Positions 33,706-46,688 of a DNA stretch of 64,000 bases are shown here, piece after piece (position 1 is the first letter of the stretch; each line of letters opens with the position of its first letter). Below the pieces are notes generated by a model, which was not told where the DNA came from, searched no databases, and worked only from the letters and a program-made list of their open reading frames with translations. Origin of the DNA: Hyaloperonospora brassicae (taxonomy: Eukaryota > Oomycota > Peronosporomycetes > Peronosporales > Peronosporaceae); contig CANTFL010000424.1 in assembly GCA_947650285.1 (NCBI GenBank), positions 1 to 64,000 on the forward strand, in the 5' to 3' direction. The translations under genes were made by a program, and so were the position numbers.

Positions 33706-36700
33706 ACTCATGCCGAGGCGTACTTATTTCAACAAATATAACGTTAACTTCGTCATGGAATGGTATGTAGCAGTGTTATTTGTTTAGTTTAAAGACAATG
33801 ATATAAGATATACGTAGCGTGCTTTTGTTGCGAAGACTGACTTTTTATAGAAATTGTTTGATAAGTTGCAATGAAAGGTATAATAATATCTTTGGCATTG
33901 AAGGAAAATATGGAGTAACAATAGATGATTAATAAAATACGTATGTGGGATTATAAACATCTTAGGATATGTTTAAGATTTTATGACAAAACTCATTTTT
34001 ATCTATAATGCTTCTATGGTTATGAGATATATATTTTAAACAATTATATAATCTTTCATTGGTATTTTGAGAGAATTACAAACATGGTATATTTAAATAT
34101 CATTGTAGTCGTACTTGTGAACTTAACAATATCAAGAAATCACACGTAGCAAATAGATATGGGCTTTTTTCGAGTTTGCAGCCTATTTGATAAATTTGAT
34201 GAGGGTATAGAAGATATATTCCTAATTAACTATTTTATAATTTTCATGATTGGATGAGGCTAGAATATCCCCGCATAAATCCCGTAGTCAATCTGCCTAA
34301 TGTGTTTGATCACAAAAACAGCTTTAACGATGCAGATTTAGTAATAAATCGATGCGAAGGGGGTTATAGGTTTTTCAAATCATTGAGTTTTGACGTGGTC
34401 TGGTATTAATTTTGATTGTTTTCCAAAAACGTTCGCAAGCAGTATTCTTTACAATAGAAACGATTAGCTCGATTATGTCGCAAACATTTTGCCGTACAAA
34501 AAAATGATGCGTCACACGATTGAGCCATATAAATCTTTCGTCATGTAATAGGAAAGGATCAGAGCAATTTCTAATAAAGTTTTTTCAAACTTAAAATAGT
34601 TAAATAAAAAGTGCATAGATCCAACGAAATCTGGACAGAGATTATATTTATGTCGTAATACAATCGACTTCTAAACATTAAAGGTGCATCGTTTGAACAG
34701 GCAGCATAAAAAGAATAGAGGTGACCGTTTTCACGATAGTGTATGGATATTACTGTAGAGACACTATCTTCACAACTAAATTGTAGAATGCTTCCACGAC
34801 TTACTCAAATGGCAATTTATATATCATTTGCATTTTCTTGTACGATATATTGATGTATGTTAGCTCGGAGCAATAATGATGTGCTTATAGGCTTCAGGTC
34901 AAGATATAATATTGGAAAACTTATATCATGTAATTAAATAACTTTGTACATATAGTAATCATATTTCTGTGAGTTCTAGTCACTATTTCATTAATATATG
35001 TCCACCTTATGCCGTTCATGAAACCTAGTATATTTATATATCTATAAATTATCGACATTACACACCCTATTAAATAAAAAAAACCTTTGATATATTTTTT
35101 TAAAAAATTGACATCCGGATCTATAAAGAGTAAAATATTTAAAAATCATAGAACTATATTCTACCAAGATTTCTCGAACAAGTCGGGACTTATAATTGAA
35201 GAAGCGGATTCGTATCCATTCGACAAAACAACTAAATTTTCTGCTGCTTCATCTTGGACTGGCATCAGTAATAAATACACTGCTACTGTGCAGCATTATA
35301 CAATTTACAAAGTTTTTACAATTTCAAAGTCAATTGTCGAATAAAATGAACGATTTTGGAGTAAGACGAAAATGATGCTCACAGCAACCATAACTTACTA
35401 CCTTTATTTAGCTTGTTCAGTGACGTTAGCTTAAAATCATGCAAATTGTCAGTTATCCATTGTATAATTCGTCCTGTCATGCAAACTTTATGATCTTTTA
35501 GTCTATAATCAATATCACCAAAATAATTTTAAGTCTGCAAGCACATTTTGCATATAGATTATGAAGAATACTGTAAAGGTTTTAGTATCATCGTTACTTA
35601 GCTTTTTGCATGTATCTTTTTCAGTATTCGCTAAAATAATTGATATTGCAAATAACTGAAATTTCTATACGTCTGATTCAACATTAGGAAGTGATGAATA
35701 TTAATTGGATGTTGATCGAACAAGGTCCGCTCCGATAAATTAACTTTCGGTGTACCAACAGGAACATAACAGATGAAATATATCAAAAAGTTGTTAGATG
35801 ATTAAGTTGTACGTAAATGTAGCGGGCACATTATGACAGATGATAGCTTCTTAAAAGCTAACTTACCGTGTGTAATAGATTTACATATTGCTTTAAGCGA
35901 CTTTATGTACGCGGTGGAACACTAATTTAATCTTCGTTCTTATTCAACAATATGTAATTGTTGTAAAAAAATTTCATATTACCTCGCTTCTCGACGTCTT
36001 GTGACACCTATGACAGTATCCCTCACTAAGCACGACAAAACGCGTTCACCTAATAAAATACCTTAAACAGTGAGCGAGTATTTTGATATGGACCGCAAAG
36101 ACTAATTCATTACAGTAATGGGGTATATTAAGCTTCGTTCTTTCGCAGTGCTTTTATTTTATGGTTCCAAATATTCCATCGAACGCATTAAATAGCTTGA
36201 TATACATGTGTTATTTGCAAGATGTCAGCACATGCGTCCATAAATAGCAAGAAAGTGATGGTATCTACCCTAGTCACAAAAGTGATGGCCTATGTAATTT
36301 ATTATGATGATTAAATTTGTCATCATCCTCTCATGCGATGACATCGTGATCGTACGTGTTTCTGTGAAATGAATTTCTCCATTCGAGCCGTATTTTGCGC
36401 TAATACACATGCAACTGTTAAGAGTTGCTATGTCTTCTCTGCTCAAGATTCAAATTATATCGTCGTTACTTGTTTTTAAATATTTTTTTGGCTGAGCGTG
36501 TAAAAGTAAATCTAGAAGCGAGTGCTCTTCTACATTTATTTTTTGAGTTTCCGCAGAATTCTTTTTAACACGGTAAGCGCTCCCTTGCTTATAGCAACCA
36601 GCAAGAGTACTTGGTTAAATCTGGAATAGAGCGCGTTAATCAATTAATTTAACGTCACGTTAATTATTTTATTTAAATATTATTTGTTTTTGGTTTGAGT

Positions 36701-37309
36701 GGTTTCTAGAATCAAAAAGCCGCTCAAATAAAGCTCAAAACCAATTAAATATTCGTTGTTACCATACCCACATCGAGATAAAAAAGAATATGACGTGAGC
36801 CCCCCTAAATCGAGTATAGCTTGTCCCTACTAACGTAACATTTTTTTTGTTTATACGTCCTATGTGAGGGAATGCTTACAACTAGCAATTTTAAAATTTT
36901 TACCTACAAAAAGCAGTTACATTGTATGCCTTCAGAGAAATATAAATTTTTGAAGTTACTATCTTATATTATTTGGCACAGGATCTCGTCTTCGCTATAA
37001 ATTACTAGCATCTGCAACGAAGTAATACTATTCCAGGCTGTCTTACACAGAAATAAAAGAAGAATTCAACAATAGTTATGATCATAGGTTTTTAAGGCGA
37101 AAAAAACTGCCATACATCCTAGTTCGGCGAATACACTTTAGGTATCATCGCACGTTTTCTTCATACAATAGGTCTGCATACGACGAAGTCTGCAGACATC
37201 AAAGTCATGACTAAGAGCCAAAAAGAAACAATAGATCATTGGGGTCTATTGATAAAAATTGTGTTTTTAAAGCATCAAAACTGATAGGAAGGAAAGGAAT
37301 GCGATCTTA
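33706..37309. other. AT-rich, gene-free stretch
   Basis: About 3.6 kb of AT-rich DNA with dense stops in all frames; the longest frame is 85 codons at 35087. No family motif, tandem array or RNA gene recognised. Confidence 0.55.
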
Positions 37310-37460
37310 CAAGCAGAACAACATTGATAGCAACTACATCACATACAACAACAGCAGTAGCAAAAGAAGTAGAAGCAGTAGCATCAACAGTAGCAGCAAC
37401 AGCATCTACAATAGCAACTGTTACAGCAATACCAAGAGCAATAACATTATTATTACCAAC
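37310..37460. repeat. Degenerate trinucleotide microsatellite (AGC/AAC)
   Basis: Interrupted AGC, AAC, AGT and ATC triplets run for about 150 bp (AACAACAGCAGTAGC, AACAGTAGCAGCAACAGC). The resulting Ser/Asn-rich frame is not considered a gene. Confidence 0.8.
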
Positions 37461-40183
37461 ATAAGCGCGGACTGACTGTTTTAAGACCGCGACCGATGAT
37501 ACAAAGGCGCATATACGTCCTACCGTCTCGTGGGTAAGCCTGCGACGGTTGGCCGCAAGCGCAGCACGCCCGCGGCAGAACCCATTCGGCGGCTTTCTGA
37601 ACATGGTGACGGTTGGTGACGGCCGTCAAACGGAAAACGACATTGATTACGGACGTGAGATTTTGTGTGTACCACACAAACTGGAGTATACAAGGATGTG
37701 TAACACCCTATACACTTACAACTAATCTGGGGCATTTTTTTTGATTGTCTGGAGATTGTTCTTATTTTCGTTTTAAATATACAATTTTTTCCCAGTCGAT
37801 TATATACTTTTATTTTTAAAGAAATAATGTCTATCTTTGACATTCGAGAATCATTGACCTTTAGCCAACATTTTTACTGAATAATGCTTCTGCTTGGTTT
37901 TCATTCGCACCATCGAATCGTGCGTCGTGTTACATTAATTTAAGTTTATGTAGATCAAAGTTTGTCATTTTTGCTGGCGTGTTCTTTTTTTGTTAAATGT
38001 GACAAAAGTTTGTATCGTAGCATTAAGACCGACATCTACTACCAGCACTCTCTACTTAAACATTCGAATACCGCTTATAATTTTAGTGAGGCTAGGTTCA
38101 CTGGAATTATCTTGACATTCCACTGCAATTAAATTTGCTCGCTCGGTTTTATTATATAATTATTCGTTCGATTATGATTCTTGATCGAGAACTGCTTACC
38201 AACATCGTATACATTACTGTCAATGAATTTGATAGTTGGTAAGCATATTCTTTCTTGTAGTTTCTGATACGGGGTTACTCGGGTGTCTTAAGCCAAGACA
38301 CCTACAATGTATATTTGGTACACAGCTCTTTGGGGGATATTCTGTGTGGGTCCTATGATGCGCCATCTGAATAGCTTTTAATAACATTGATTACGCATCT
38401 TTAAGTACTATGCTTTCACAATCGATAAAACACTACGAACGTATCTTTTGCTGACTGGATAATGGGTCATTGATAGCTGACTGACCTGTCTGTCAGTCAG
38501 CACCAAATGACAGGCTGACTCGTCAGTCACAGTCAAATATTAATATATTGGATACTACGAATACTGAGAGAACAAGTTTTACTTGAGTGCATGGGAGCTT
38601 ACGACATTTTTTTGCTTATATTATGAGCATTCATTGAGTTCAGTTCCCTTTTCAAAAGGCTACAGCATAAGATTTTCAGCGCGTTAATGAGTGCAGTTGT
38701 GCTTATAATTCGAATTAACCCTGGTAAGCTTTTGCTCTACACATTAGATTCCACCATATTATCATACATCTGGCGAAAATATACGTCTTCAAATCTCAAT
38801 TTCTAATGTTGTAAGAGGCTGTGAGACGTGGCCATAAGCCGTGAAGTCTGCCTCTGAATTACAAGTAGTGTAGGTTCACTGAAAGGGCTCTCTTGCATGT
38901 GCCCCGGCGTGCTACGGTATTAAAACCACTAATAAACTGCAAGTGTCACGTAGTGTTGCGTCAACCGCCAAGCCAACACGCCTGTGCCATCTCGACGTTC
39001 GCAGCCGCCCTTGCTTGTCAATTTTTATGTGCTTGAAATTACTTTCCTGGCGACAAGTATGGCAAATAATCCCTCGGCGATATCACGTTGAGAGCCCACC
39101 AATTTACAAGTCGCCAATGGCCCACTGCCGATCGCAATATCGGGATATCTAATCCAAAGACTGATCCAAAAAAACTAAAAAAATTAGCCCATCATCTGCT
39201 ATTAGGTCTTTGTGTGATGTCTCTGGTATAGAGATCTGCTTCGCTAGTCCTGTCAGCACATAAACCAACTAATATTTCGTGTTTCATGGCATTTTGCCTT
39301 TATTCGTTTGCCTTTTGAGCTGCCGACCTTGTGCCAACAGCTCCGTATCAGGCCCTGTGGCAACTAAACCTGCTGGGCTCATAATCTATGACATTAGGAT
39401 GAAGCTAATGTAAAAGTAGAAGTGGTGTCATCTTTACGTACTCGCTTCGATGCTTCCGTCTCTTCGCTTCCAATCATTCTTGCCTCGCTATTATTGCTCA
39501 ATCCAAGTATATAATCTGCCATTTCATTCAGTATTCGACTAGCAGTAGCGCTTTTAAAACGAAGTCTGCCTCTTAAGTTCTAAGGATTGAGACAGCCGCG
39601 AATGTCAAGGAAACAACTTGCTTCATTCTCTACTTTTTCAATGCATTTATTCTTTCAGCAACGCAAAAAGGTCGACTATGGTTCGCTCTGTAGCTCGTCG
39701 AGGCATCCGGAACGCACGACTATTGCAGTCCATTTAATCGAATAGATGAACAATGCAAATAGTGGCTTGAACTTTATTGTAGATAATGCATATCGTAAGA
39801 CAATAAAATCGTAATGTTGCATTTTGTCCACACACATATCTTATAATGAGCGCTGCAACCGGCAGTTCACATGCTTCCTCTCTACCGTCCGTCTATCAAA
39901 CAACAGCACAAACGACTAAAACGCTTTAATTCAGCAAACGAATTGGTCTCTTCTGCCCGATGAAGCGTAACGGTCTGTCGGTCTGTAGCGTCTCTTTTCT
40001 CCACAAAAACGGCTCTGTGCTTGTCCGTGGCCATAAAACATACGCAGATGACGCGCCCTTGCAATACAAAATCTCTCTGCAATAGAATCTACGGTCAAAT
40101 ACGTGCCGTGTCACTCCTCTCTTCAGTAACATACGTGATCACGAACTACGTGTGCGAGTCATACGACCTCAAAGCTCACGCCA
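37461..40183. other. No gene seen; two small hairpins and a possible decayed LTR
   Basis: Mostly AT-rich with short frames. Inverted repeats lie at 38282-38302 and 38476-38501. A segment near 38269-38882 begins TGATACGGGGTTAC and ends with AAGTCTGCCTCTGA-(n)-GTGTAGGTTCACT, distantly recalling an element A LTR, but the middle does not align by eye. Confidence 0.4.
38476..38501. other. Perfect inverted repeat, 10-bp stem, 6-base loop
   Basis: GCTGACTGAC, loop CTGTCT, then GTCAGTCAGC. Further GACTGAC-type words follow within 40 bp. Confidence 0.8.
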
Positions 40184-42462
40184 ATGGCGACAGGTGAGTC
40201 AGCTCTTCTTCTCTCGGACGCATCCAACAGCACCAGTATTAATCCATTTGATACGTAGATTAACTGCAAATGTCTCGTTTACCACCTCTACGTCTCGATA
40301 CAGATCCACCAACGCACATCTTTGTCACTCACGCGCTCTAACTCCACCCACCTGCCATTCCAACTGCACTCGATTTCGTGCATACAGACACTGCCACAAT
40401 GACCGCAAGCGACGACTCGCAATTCAAACACGTACCAAGTTGTTTCTCCGTGGCAAGAGCGGTGTTGAACCCATCTTGGGTCCGCCCTCTTCTAGCAGGA
40501 ACAAGACGCTCAAGATTGAGCGCGATGACAATTTTGCAGCTGTAGGCTTTGCTGATCTCTTGGAGCTCACCAACGATGGCAAGCTTCTCGTGCTCGTGCG
40601 CACTGCATCCGGTTTTAAATTGCACGACTCGGACAGTGGTGCTGTCGTCGTAAACATGGCCAATCCAGGCATTCAAGCAGTGGCCTGGTCGCCACTCGGC
40701 TCGCACTTGTTGACATGGCAGCGCCCCCAGAAAGAATCAGACCTCGGTAATCTCGTTGCGTGGGGTAAGCGCGCACGGGCCAACAAGTCGCACGATTTGA
40801 GCAAAAGTCCTATACACGTGATGTACGTGGAACGCTTATTGACGAGAGCAGGAGAATAGGTATGGTGTGGTGTGTGCGTGTCTTGAGCTGACGTGCTGTC
40901 ATCGTGCTTTTTCTCTTCATCTTTTTGTTGTTGTTGTTGTGATAGAAATGGTGCCGCTTCAGGGGTCGTCTGATGAGACGATCTGTGCGCGTCAGAGTGC
41001 AAACGGTGTGATGCTGTACAGCGGTCGCGACGTCGCAGCGGGACCGATCGGTCAATCAACCTCCCCGTACGTGGGATAGCCGTCTGTATTACGCGAGGAG
41101 CTAAATTAAGCTGAGTTGATGATGTATGATGTGGTGCGGTCTTTTGTGATTGGAACGTGGCGAACTTCAGTGTTGCTCCTGGCGGAGATCCATACGAGGT
41201 GGCTTAGTTCGTTCCAGAGAAGAAGGGCAAGCCTGCTAGTGTCACGATTTTCCAATTTACCAACCTTGATGTGTCGACAGCAACGAAGAGCTTTTACAAA
41301 GCACAGGACGTGATATTCAAGTGGTCTCCCACAGGCAGTGCACTGATCATTGAAACTCGCACGGACATTGATACGTCAGGCAAGTCCTACTACGGTGAAA
41401 CAGGTCTCTTTTTTCCTGCAGAGCGACGGCGAGTATGACTGCATTGTCCCGCTAACGAAAGAAGGCACAGTGCACGATGTGGCGTGGGACCCGACGGGCC
41501 GCGGGTTTGTGGTGATCACGGGTGCAATGCCTGCGAATGCCACGCTTTACGACAGCAAGGCGATCCCAGTCTTTGAGTTTGCTGCAGCGCCCCGTAATCA
41601 CGTCAGCTGGAACCCGCACGGTCGCTTCTTGTGTCTGGCTGGCTTTGGAAATCTTCGTGGTGACATGGACTTTTTGGAGCGCAACAAGGTCAAAAAGATG
41701 GGCTCTGCAACGTTAAACTCCGCGACGACATTCGCGTGGTCGCCGGACAGCCGCTACTTTGCAGTGGCGACTACGTTCCCGCGTCTGCGTGTCGACAACG
41801 GCTATAAAATTTTCCGCTAAAATGGCGCTGGTCCCATTTACCAGGAAGAGCGCGGCGAGCTGTATGACCTCAAATTCCACCCGGCAGCACTGGACACGTA
41901 CCCGTGTTAACCGCAGTCTCCACGCCGAAACGACGACGAGGCGGGCTTTGGTTCATCATCCACGACTTCAAATGCTGCGCCGAAGCCGCAAGCATTCCGT
42001 CCGCCAAACTCGATAGGAGCGCTCGCTGCAATGATGCGAGAAGAAGAAGGTGGACCGAAGAAACTGGACCGTAACAAGCATGCAGCTCCTCGCAGCAATA
42101 CCTCAACAATTCCTGGTGCTGCGCCGCGTGTGATTCCCGGAATGACAGCTGCAGCGCCCAAGAAACTGAGCAAGAGTGCCTGTAAGAAAAATGCGCAGGA
42201 GGCTGTTGAAGCCAAGGCTGCCGTGGACGAGGCAATTGCCAAACTTGCTGGCACCACCTCAGAGGCACCGACAGAAATGAGTCCGGTCGAGCTGTCTCCT
42301 GAGGAGAAGGCGAAAAAGGTGAAGAGTTTGCTGAAGAAATTGAAGCAGATTGACGCGATCAAAGCGAAGAAGATGAGTGGCGATGTGCTGAACGACGATC
42401 AGCTGCACAAGCTCGAGACTAAACAGGGCCTGCGAGACAAAGTGGCTCAACTCTCTGCGTAG
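40184..42462 (+). pseudogene. eIF2A (WD-repeat translation initiation factor 2A), decayed
   Basis: Clear eIF2A sequence is spread over several frames: FLRGKSGVEPILGPP and FADLLELTNDGKLL (40430-40620), NPGIQAVAWSPLGSHLLTW, SSDETICARQ, PEKKGKPASVTIFQFTNLD, KSYYGETGLFF, then the long VHDVAWDPTGRGF, LCLAGFGNLRGDMDF, SPDSRYFAVATTFPRLRVDN block (41420-41810) and the charged C-terminus (42031-42462). eIF2A binds initiator tRNA to the 40S subunit in GTP-independent initiation. A start at ATG 40184 with an intron 40194-40387 reads well. Lesions that introns do not readily explain are a frame change near 40430, TAG 41205 within an otherwise conserved block, a one-base gain in the T run at 41409-41414, TAA 41818 after KIFR and TAA 41908. 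Either this copy is a pseudogene or the assembly has several errors here. Confidence 0.85.
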
Positions 42463-42886
42463 CTGGTGTGCGAAAGAGGCGATGCAGGGAATGTGCTGAT
42501 ACAACGCCAATAGAGACCATTGACCTGATAAGTAATCAGTCGCCTGTACGCGGCTCTCTAAATGTGCGCACGTGTGATCGACATTCCTTGCGCTTCATCC
42601 GACCAATTATTGCCGTCATCTACGATTCCGTTCAACTAGTCTTACCCTTATCCTCAATGAATGGACAGCATGACGTAAGCTGCCGACTGGGTAGACGGCG
42701 CAGATGGCAAGGGCTCATAATGCCCTAACACCTCATTTCGACCGTCTTGTAATGTGATTATCGACTACTGGGTCACTTTACAATTCTTTGCAGAAGATTC
42801 CAGCTCAGGTCGTCATCACCTACAATTATGACTATCAACGGGCTTGTGCAACGCAGATCTATCAAGTAGGTGTTAACCATTAAAAT

Positions 42887-42998
42887 CATCGACTCACACA
42901 GTCTTGACTTTCCGCGAGTGTATTGAAGGCAATACCAGTCATCATCGACTTCCACAGTCTCGACTTTCCATGAGTTTGTTGAGCGCAATATTTGTCAT
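42887..42998. repeat. Two-copy tandem repeat, unit about 54 bp
   Basis: Both units contain TCATCGACT, CACAGTCT-GACTTTCC, GAGT-T-TTGA-GGCAATA and a closing GTCATC. Roughly four fifths of positions match by eye. Confidence 0.7.
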
Positions 42999-44210
42999 CT
43001 AAATCACCCGATTTTTTATTTCTGATGTTTCAGCTGCCACATGAAAATAGCCCATCATCAAACGGACGATATTGCGATGTCAGTAGCCCTCCAACGCTCA
43101 CCTGACAACAAGTCAATTCACAATGACCAACGTTCCTCGTTATCTCCACGTATAGAGAAGCCGCTTGTTATCCACTATGTCAAACAAGATCAGCCCGGGT
43201 CTACACACTGTAAAGCGAGGCACATGGTGTGCTTTTCGTAAAGCAGTGTAGTCATGGAGTTAGCAGGTAACTACCACGCTAATAGATTGAGGTCAATCAC
43301 GAATTGCGGACTCGGTACACAGCCAATGATGTCTGATTCAATCAACAGAGGTGCATTTATTCACTAAAAGCCCTTGATAACATTGGATCTTGAGCTTATA
43401 ACTACACATCTACCTGAGTCGGTCACGTCGTTGTCTTTCCCATATTTCTTTTACAAAACTGATTATATTGATTTTTCAGAAGGTACTGGGCTCGACAATA
43501 TTCGATCGAATCAGATTCGTCAGGCAGCGTAAGTTTCGGCGTGAAACCACCATGCTTGCCGTGTGCTCTGATATGTACAACGTAATTTGCTGTCACGGCG
43601 AAGCAGTCGTTCTCCAAATTCATGGACGCTTACTCGATTCCGCTCGATATACCATTGCATTTGTTGGGTATGTATCGTCCAATTGTATGTGACGATGGAC
43701 TAGCGCTAGCTCAACCCAAAGAGCGGATTGTCTAGATGTGATATATTGAGCGCCAAATTGTGAAAGCGATAACATAAGAAATATAATGCAGGGCTAAGAT
43801 CTACACCAACTATTTCGAAACCAAAAATTGCATTTATAGTATCCCCATACGTACGGACATCTACAAAACTGCAACATGGTTTCGAGAGAATTTCTATTAT
43901 CGCTCTCCTCTTCGCACAAGATTTCAAGACGACTAACTTATGTTTATATCTCCTTTTATCATCGTTTTGCGAGAGAAAATAGGTAGTCGAAGATTAAGAG
44001 TAAGCTTAAATAGGTCGTAATTCATTTTTTGTAAGATTACCTTACTTCTGTCCTTCTAATTTTCATCAGCTAGTTCGACATGGTACACTACGCTGTCATC
44101 TCTAGTGGCATTGTTGTCATGACAGCAAACGAGAGACACTGATATATATATATGTGGCTTTACCATGCTGCAAATGATATTTGCCTTCAAATTTAAATTA
44201 TTTGGGGCTT

Positions 44211-44330
44211 AAAAAGGAAGGATGAGCAATGAGCGAAAGACGACAACAAATCGAAGAAAGGACATACAGCAAGATGCTAGAAAAAGGAAGGATGAGCAAT
44301 GACTAAAATACGACAACAACCCGAAGAAAT
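44211..44330. repeat. Two-copy tandem repeat, 70-bp period
   Basis: AAAAAGGAAGGATGAGCAATGA begins at 44211 and again at 44281, followed in both by CGACAACAA and CGAAGAAA at equal spacing. Confidence 0.8.
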
Positions 44331-46688
44331 GCCAAAAACTGATTGATGATCAACAAAAATTCATCAATGTACTCGTGTGGCCTGTACCGGGAATAATTAG
44401 GCTTACAATCCTGTGCGCAATGTTACAACACTACGGATTTAATATCTGGCTATCATCATCTCTTTGCTGATGGTAAAGATTGCGGGAATGTTCGCAAGCT
44501 CATGCTTACAGCATAGGAAAGCTAAAGCCGTTGGCGTAATGGTAGTTTATTTGGGTGGTACAAGCACGAAATGGGTACTTATTCTGTTCTAAAGTACACT
44601 GTAGTGTCACTCCGTATGCACGGGTACGGGTAGTATGTGGTGTATTTAATTTACTTATCCTTATTATATCAGCCACAATTGCTACATTTTCGAATTCTAC
44701 TCTAGTAGAGGGTAAAAAACCTACACTTAATTTGATGCGAAAAATTAATTTTCGATTGCAGGAATTTAATTAGTATCATTCGCATTTTGACCTGCACAAG
44801 ACAAGTGCCTAACGATAGCGTCTTTGATCACAAAAAATGAAAACATTGTGAATATATTTGCTCTTGATACCTTTGTGATGTAGGGAATTACATTGTTAAA
44901 GACCCATGTATTAGCACTTATAGCTTAATGACCTCAGCAAACACATTGATTTGTGTTCTTATTCGAATAAAATATCTCGTTTAGCCAAACCAATTCTCTT
45001 TCGCAAAGGCGATGTTGTAGATATGCCGCATGTGCGCTATGGGTTGCAGATCTTATATAAATGAGTGTAGCATCTGTTAGAATGAGAGCACTTGATCTTG
45101 ACGATGCGGATTTGAAACTGTCGTTCAATTAAATTATGCAAGTCCTACCTTCCTACCATCAGGACTCTGTTCAACTCTTTCGGGAAAAGTACAACCTGGG
45201 ATCATACCTATGAAATAGATGCTTTCGTTAACCTTCACCAACTGCCCATTGATTCACCAGCTGCCATTTAAATTCATGATCTGACATTCAACTGCAATCA
45301 AAGCTTTTCCAACATTATAAAGTACGTTATTTAGGTGCTATAACTTCCAGCGACTATGAGAGATTATAAATCTGACTCATAACAACAATAAGGTTAATGA
45401 CTCACTGAATTCCTCGCAGTTGTTATATTTAACGCCAGCTCGTATCTTATTTATGCGTTGACAGGTTTCATGTGAATGCATCCTTCAAGCAAACAGATTA
45501 TAGCCTTGTTATCAAATTTTAATACTTTGTGTAGCCGGTTCACGAATCGTAACCGTGTTTATCATACCTGGAAACTTCGCGGGCTAAAAGATTTCTAAAC
45601 GTCTAATAGCCTACAATTCAGTAATTTTCTATTTTTATGTACTTCGATGTATTACGTTTGACAATTGTGTCATTTTGAAAAATGAATAGCTCTTCGATCA
45701 TAGCTTTTTTCTGGTAAGATGCTACATAGCTACGGTACGGGTAAGATTTATATATTAGATGCAATATAAAAAAAATTTTAATTGAAAAACTAGCTTCACT
45801 AAATATTTTTACTGTCTGTTGACACTGGACACTCGTATCCTCATGTGATCTATTGTCATTTGTCAGAACTAGACTTTTCCTTCTCCCCGGCCGGAGTATT
45901 ATCGTTTACTTATATAATACATGTGACTCCTACCTTGTGCGATTTATATGTTCCGCAAGTGGAAACGCCGCCACAGCAATTAGATTTGCATCGAGTTTAT
46001 ATACTTTTTCTTTAAGCATTAAGGGTCTACTTGTGGATGTGAACAAAAATATACACTCGAACGACAATGCTGAGATCGATTATACCGTTATCTTACAAAA
46101 CGCTAGGATTGGTGACATAGATTGTGTACAGTGATGTTAATTGACCGGTCGCATATCATAAGTGACCGTCGCGATCACCTAAACGGTCAATTGAACATAT
46201 GTGACCATAATTATCCACGGCATTTTTATCCACAAATCGCATAAAGAAGGGGCTATATACAGTTTAAAAATCGTTATGGTTAACAAAATATTTTGGGCGC
46301 TATAGGCCTGGCTGCCACATCTCCGACAGAGCCTTTGAAACCTGCAGACATTTGGAGAATGGGTGCGAAAATGTGGGACGGGCCTTAATATAAGTATAGC
46401 AACTGGTTTAATGTGCTGTGCTTATGCGTCTTCATTCTATAGAGGACACCAGATTTAGTCGTACCTCCATAATGTAACCTCTATAGAGGGTTTTGTTCCT
46501 GTTTTAGGAACTGATAGTACCGCACCAAGTTCCGTCACTTGGTTTTTGTATGCTGAATATACATAAGATACTTAATAAAACGGGTACTGAAACAACGAGC
46601 ATAAACCACAGGTTTTCCTCTATATTGGACTTGCCACAATTTTGCATTGCCTGCCACTTATCACATCTTCATCCGTTTCACCTTACGT

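Larger units (their letters stand above)
42463..46688. other. No gene seen; two old duplications
   Basis: About 4.2 kb with only short motif-free frames (longest 93 codons at 45853). It holds the tandem duplications at 42887-42998 and 44211-44330. Confidence 0.5.

Noticed and set aside
37239..37475. Ser/Asn-rich ORF
   Set aside because: It is the translation of a trinucleotide microsatellite.
38269..38882. Solo LTR of the element A family
   Set aside because: The start and end recall the family, but the middle does not align, and no target duplication was found.
40673..41059. Minus-strand ORF of 128 codons
   Set aside because: It is a shadow of the eIF2A relic and of a GTTGTT run, rich in Gln, Lys and His.
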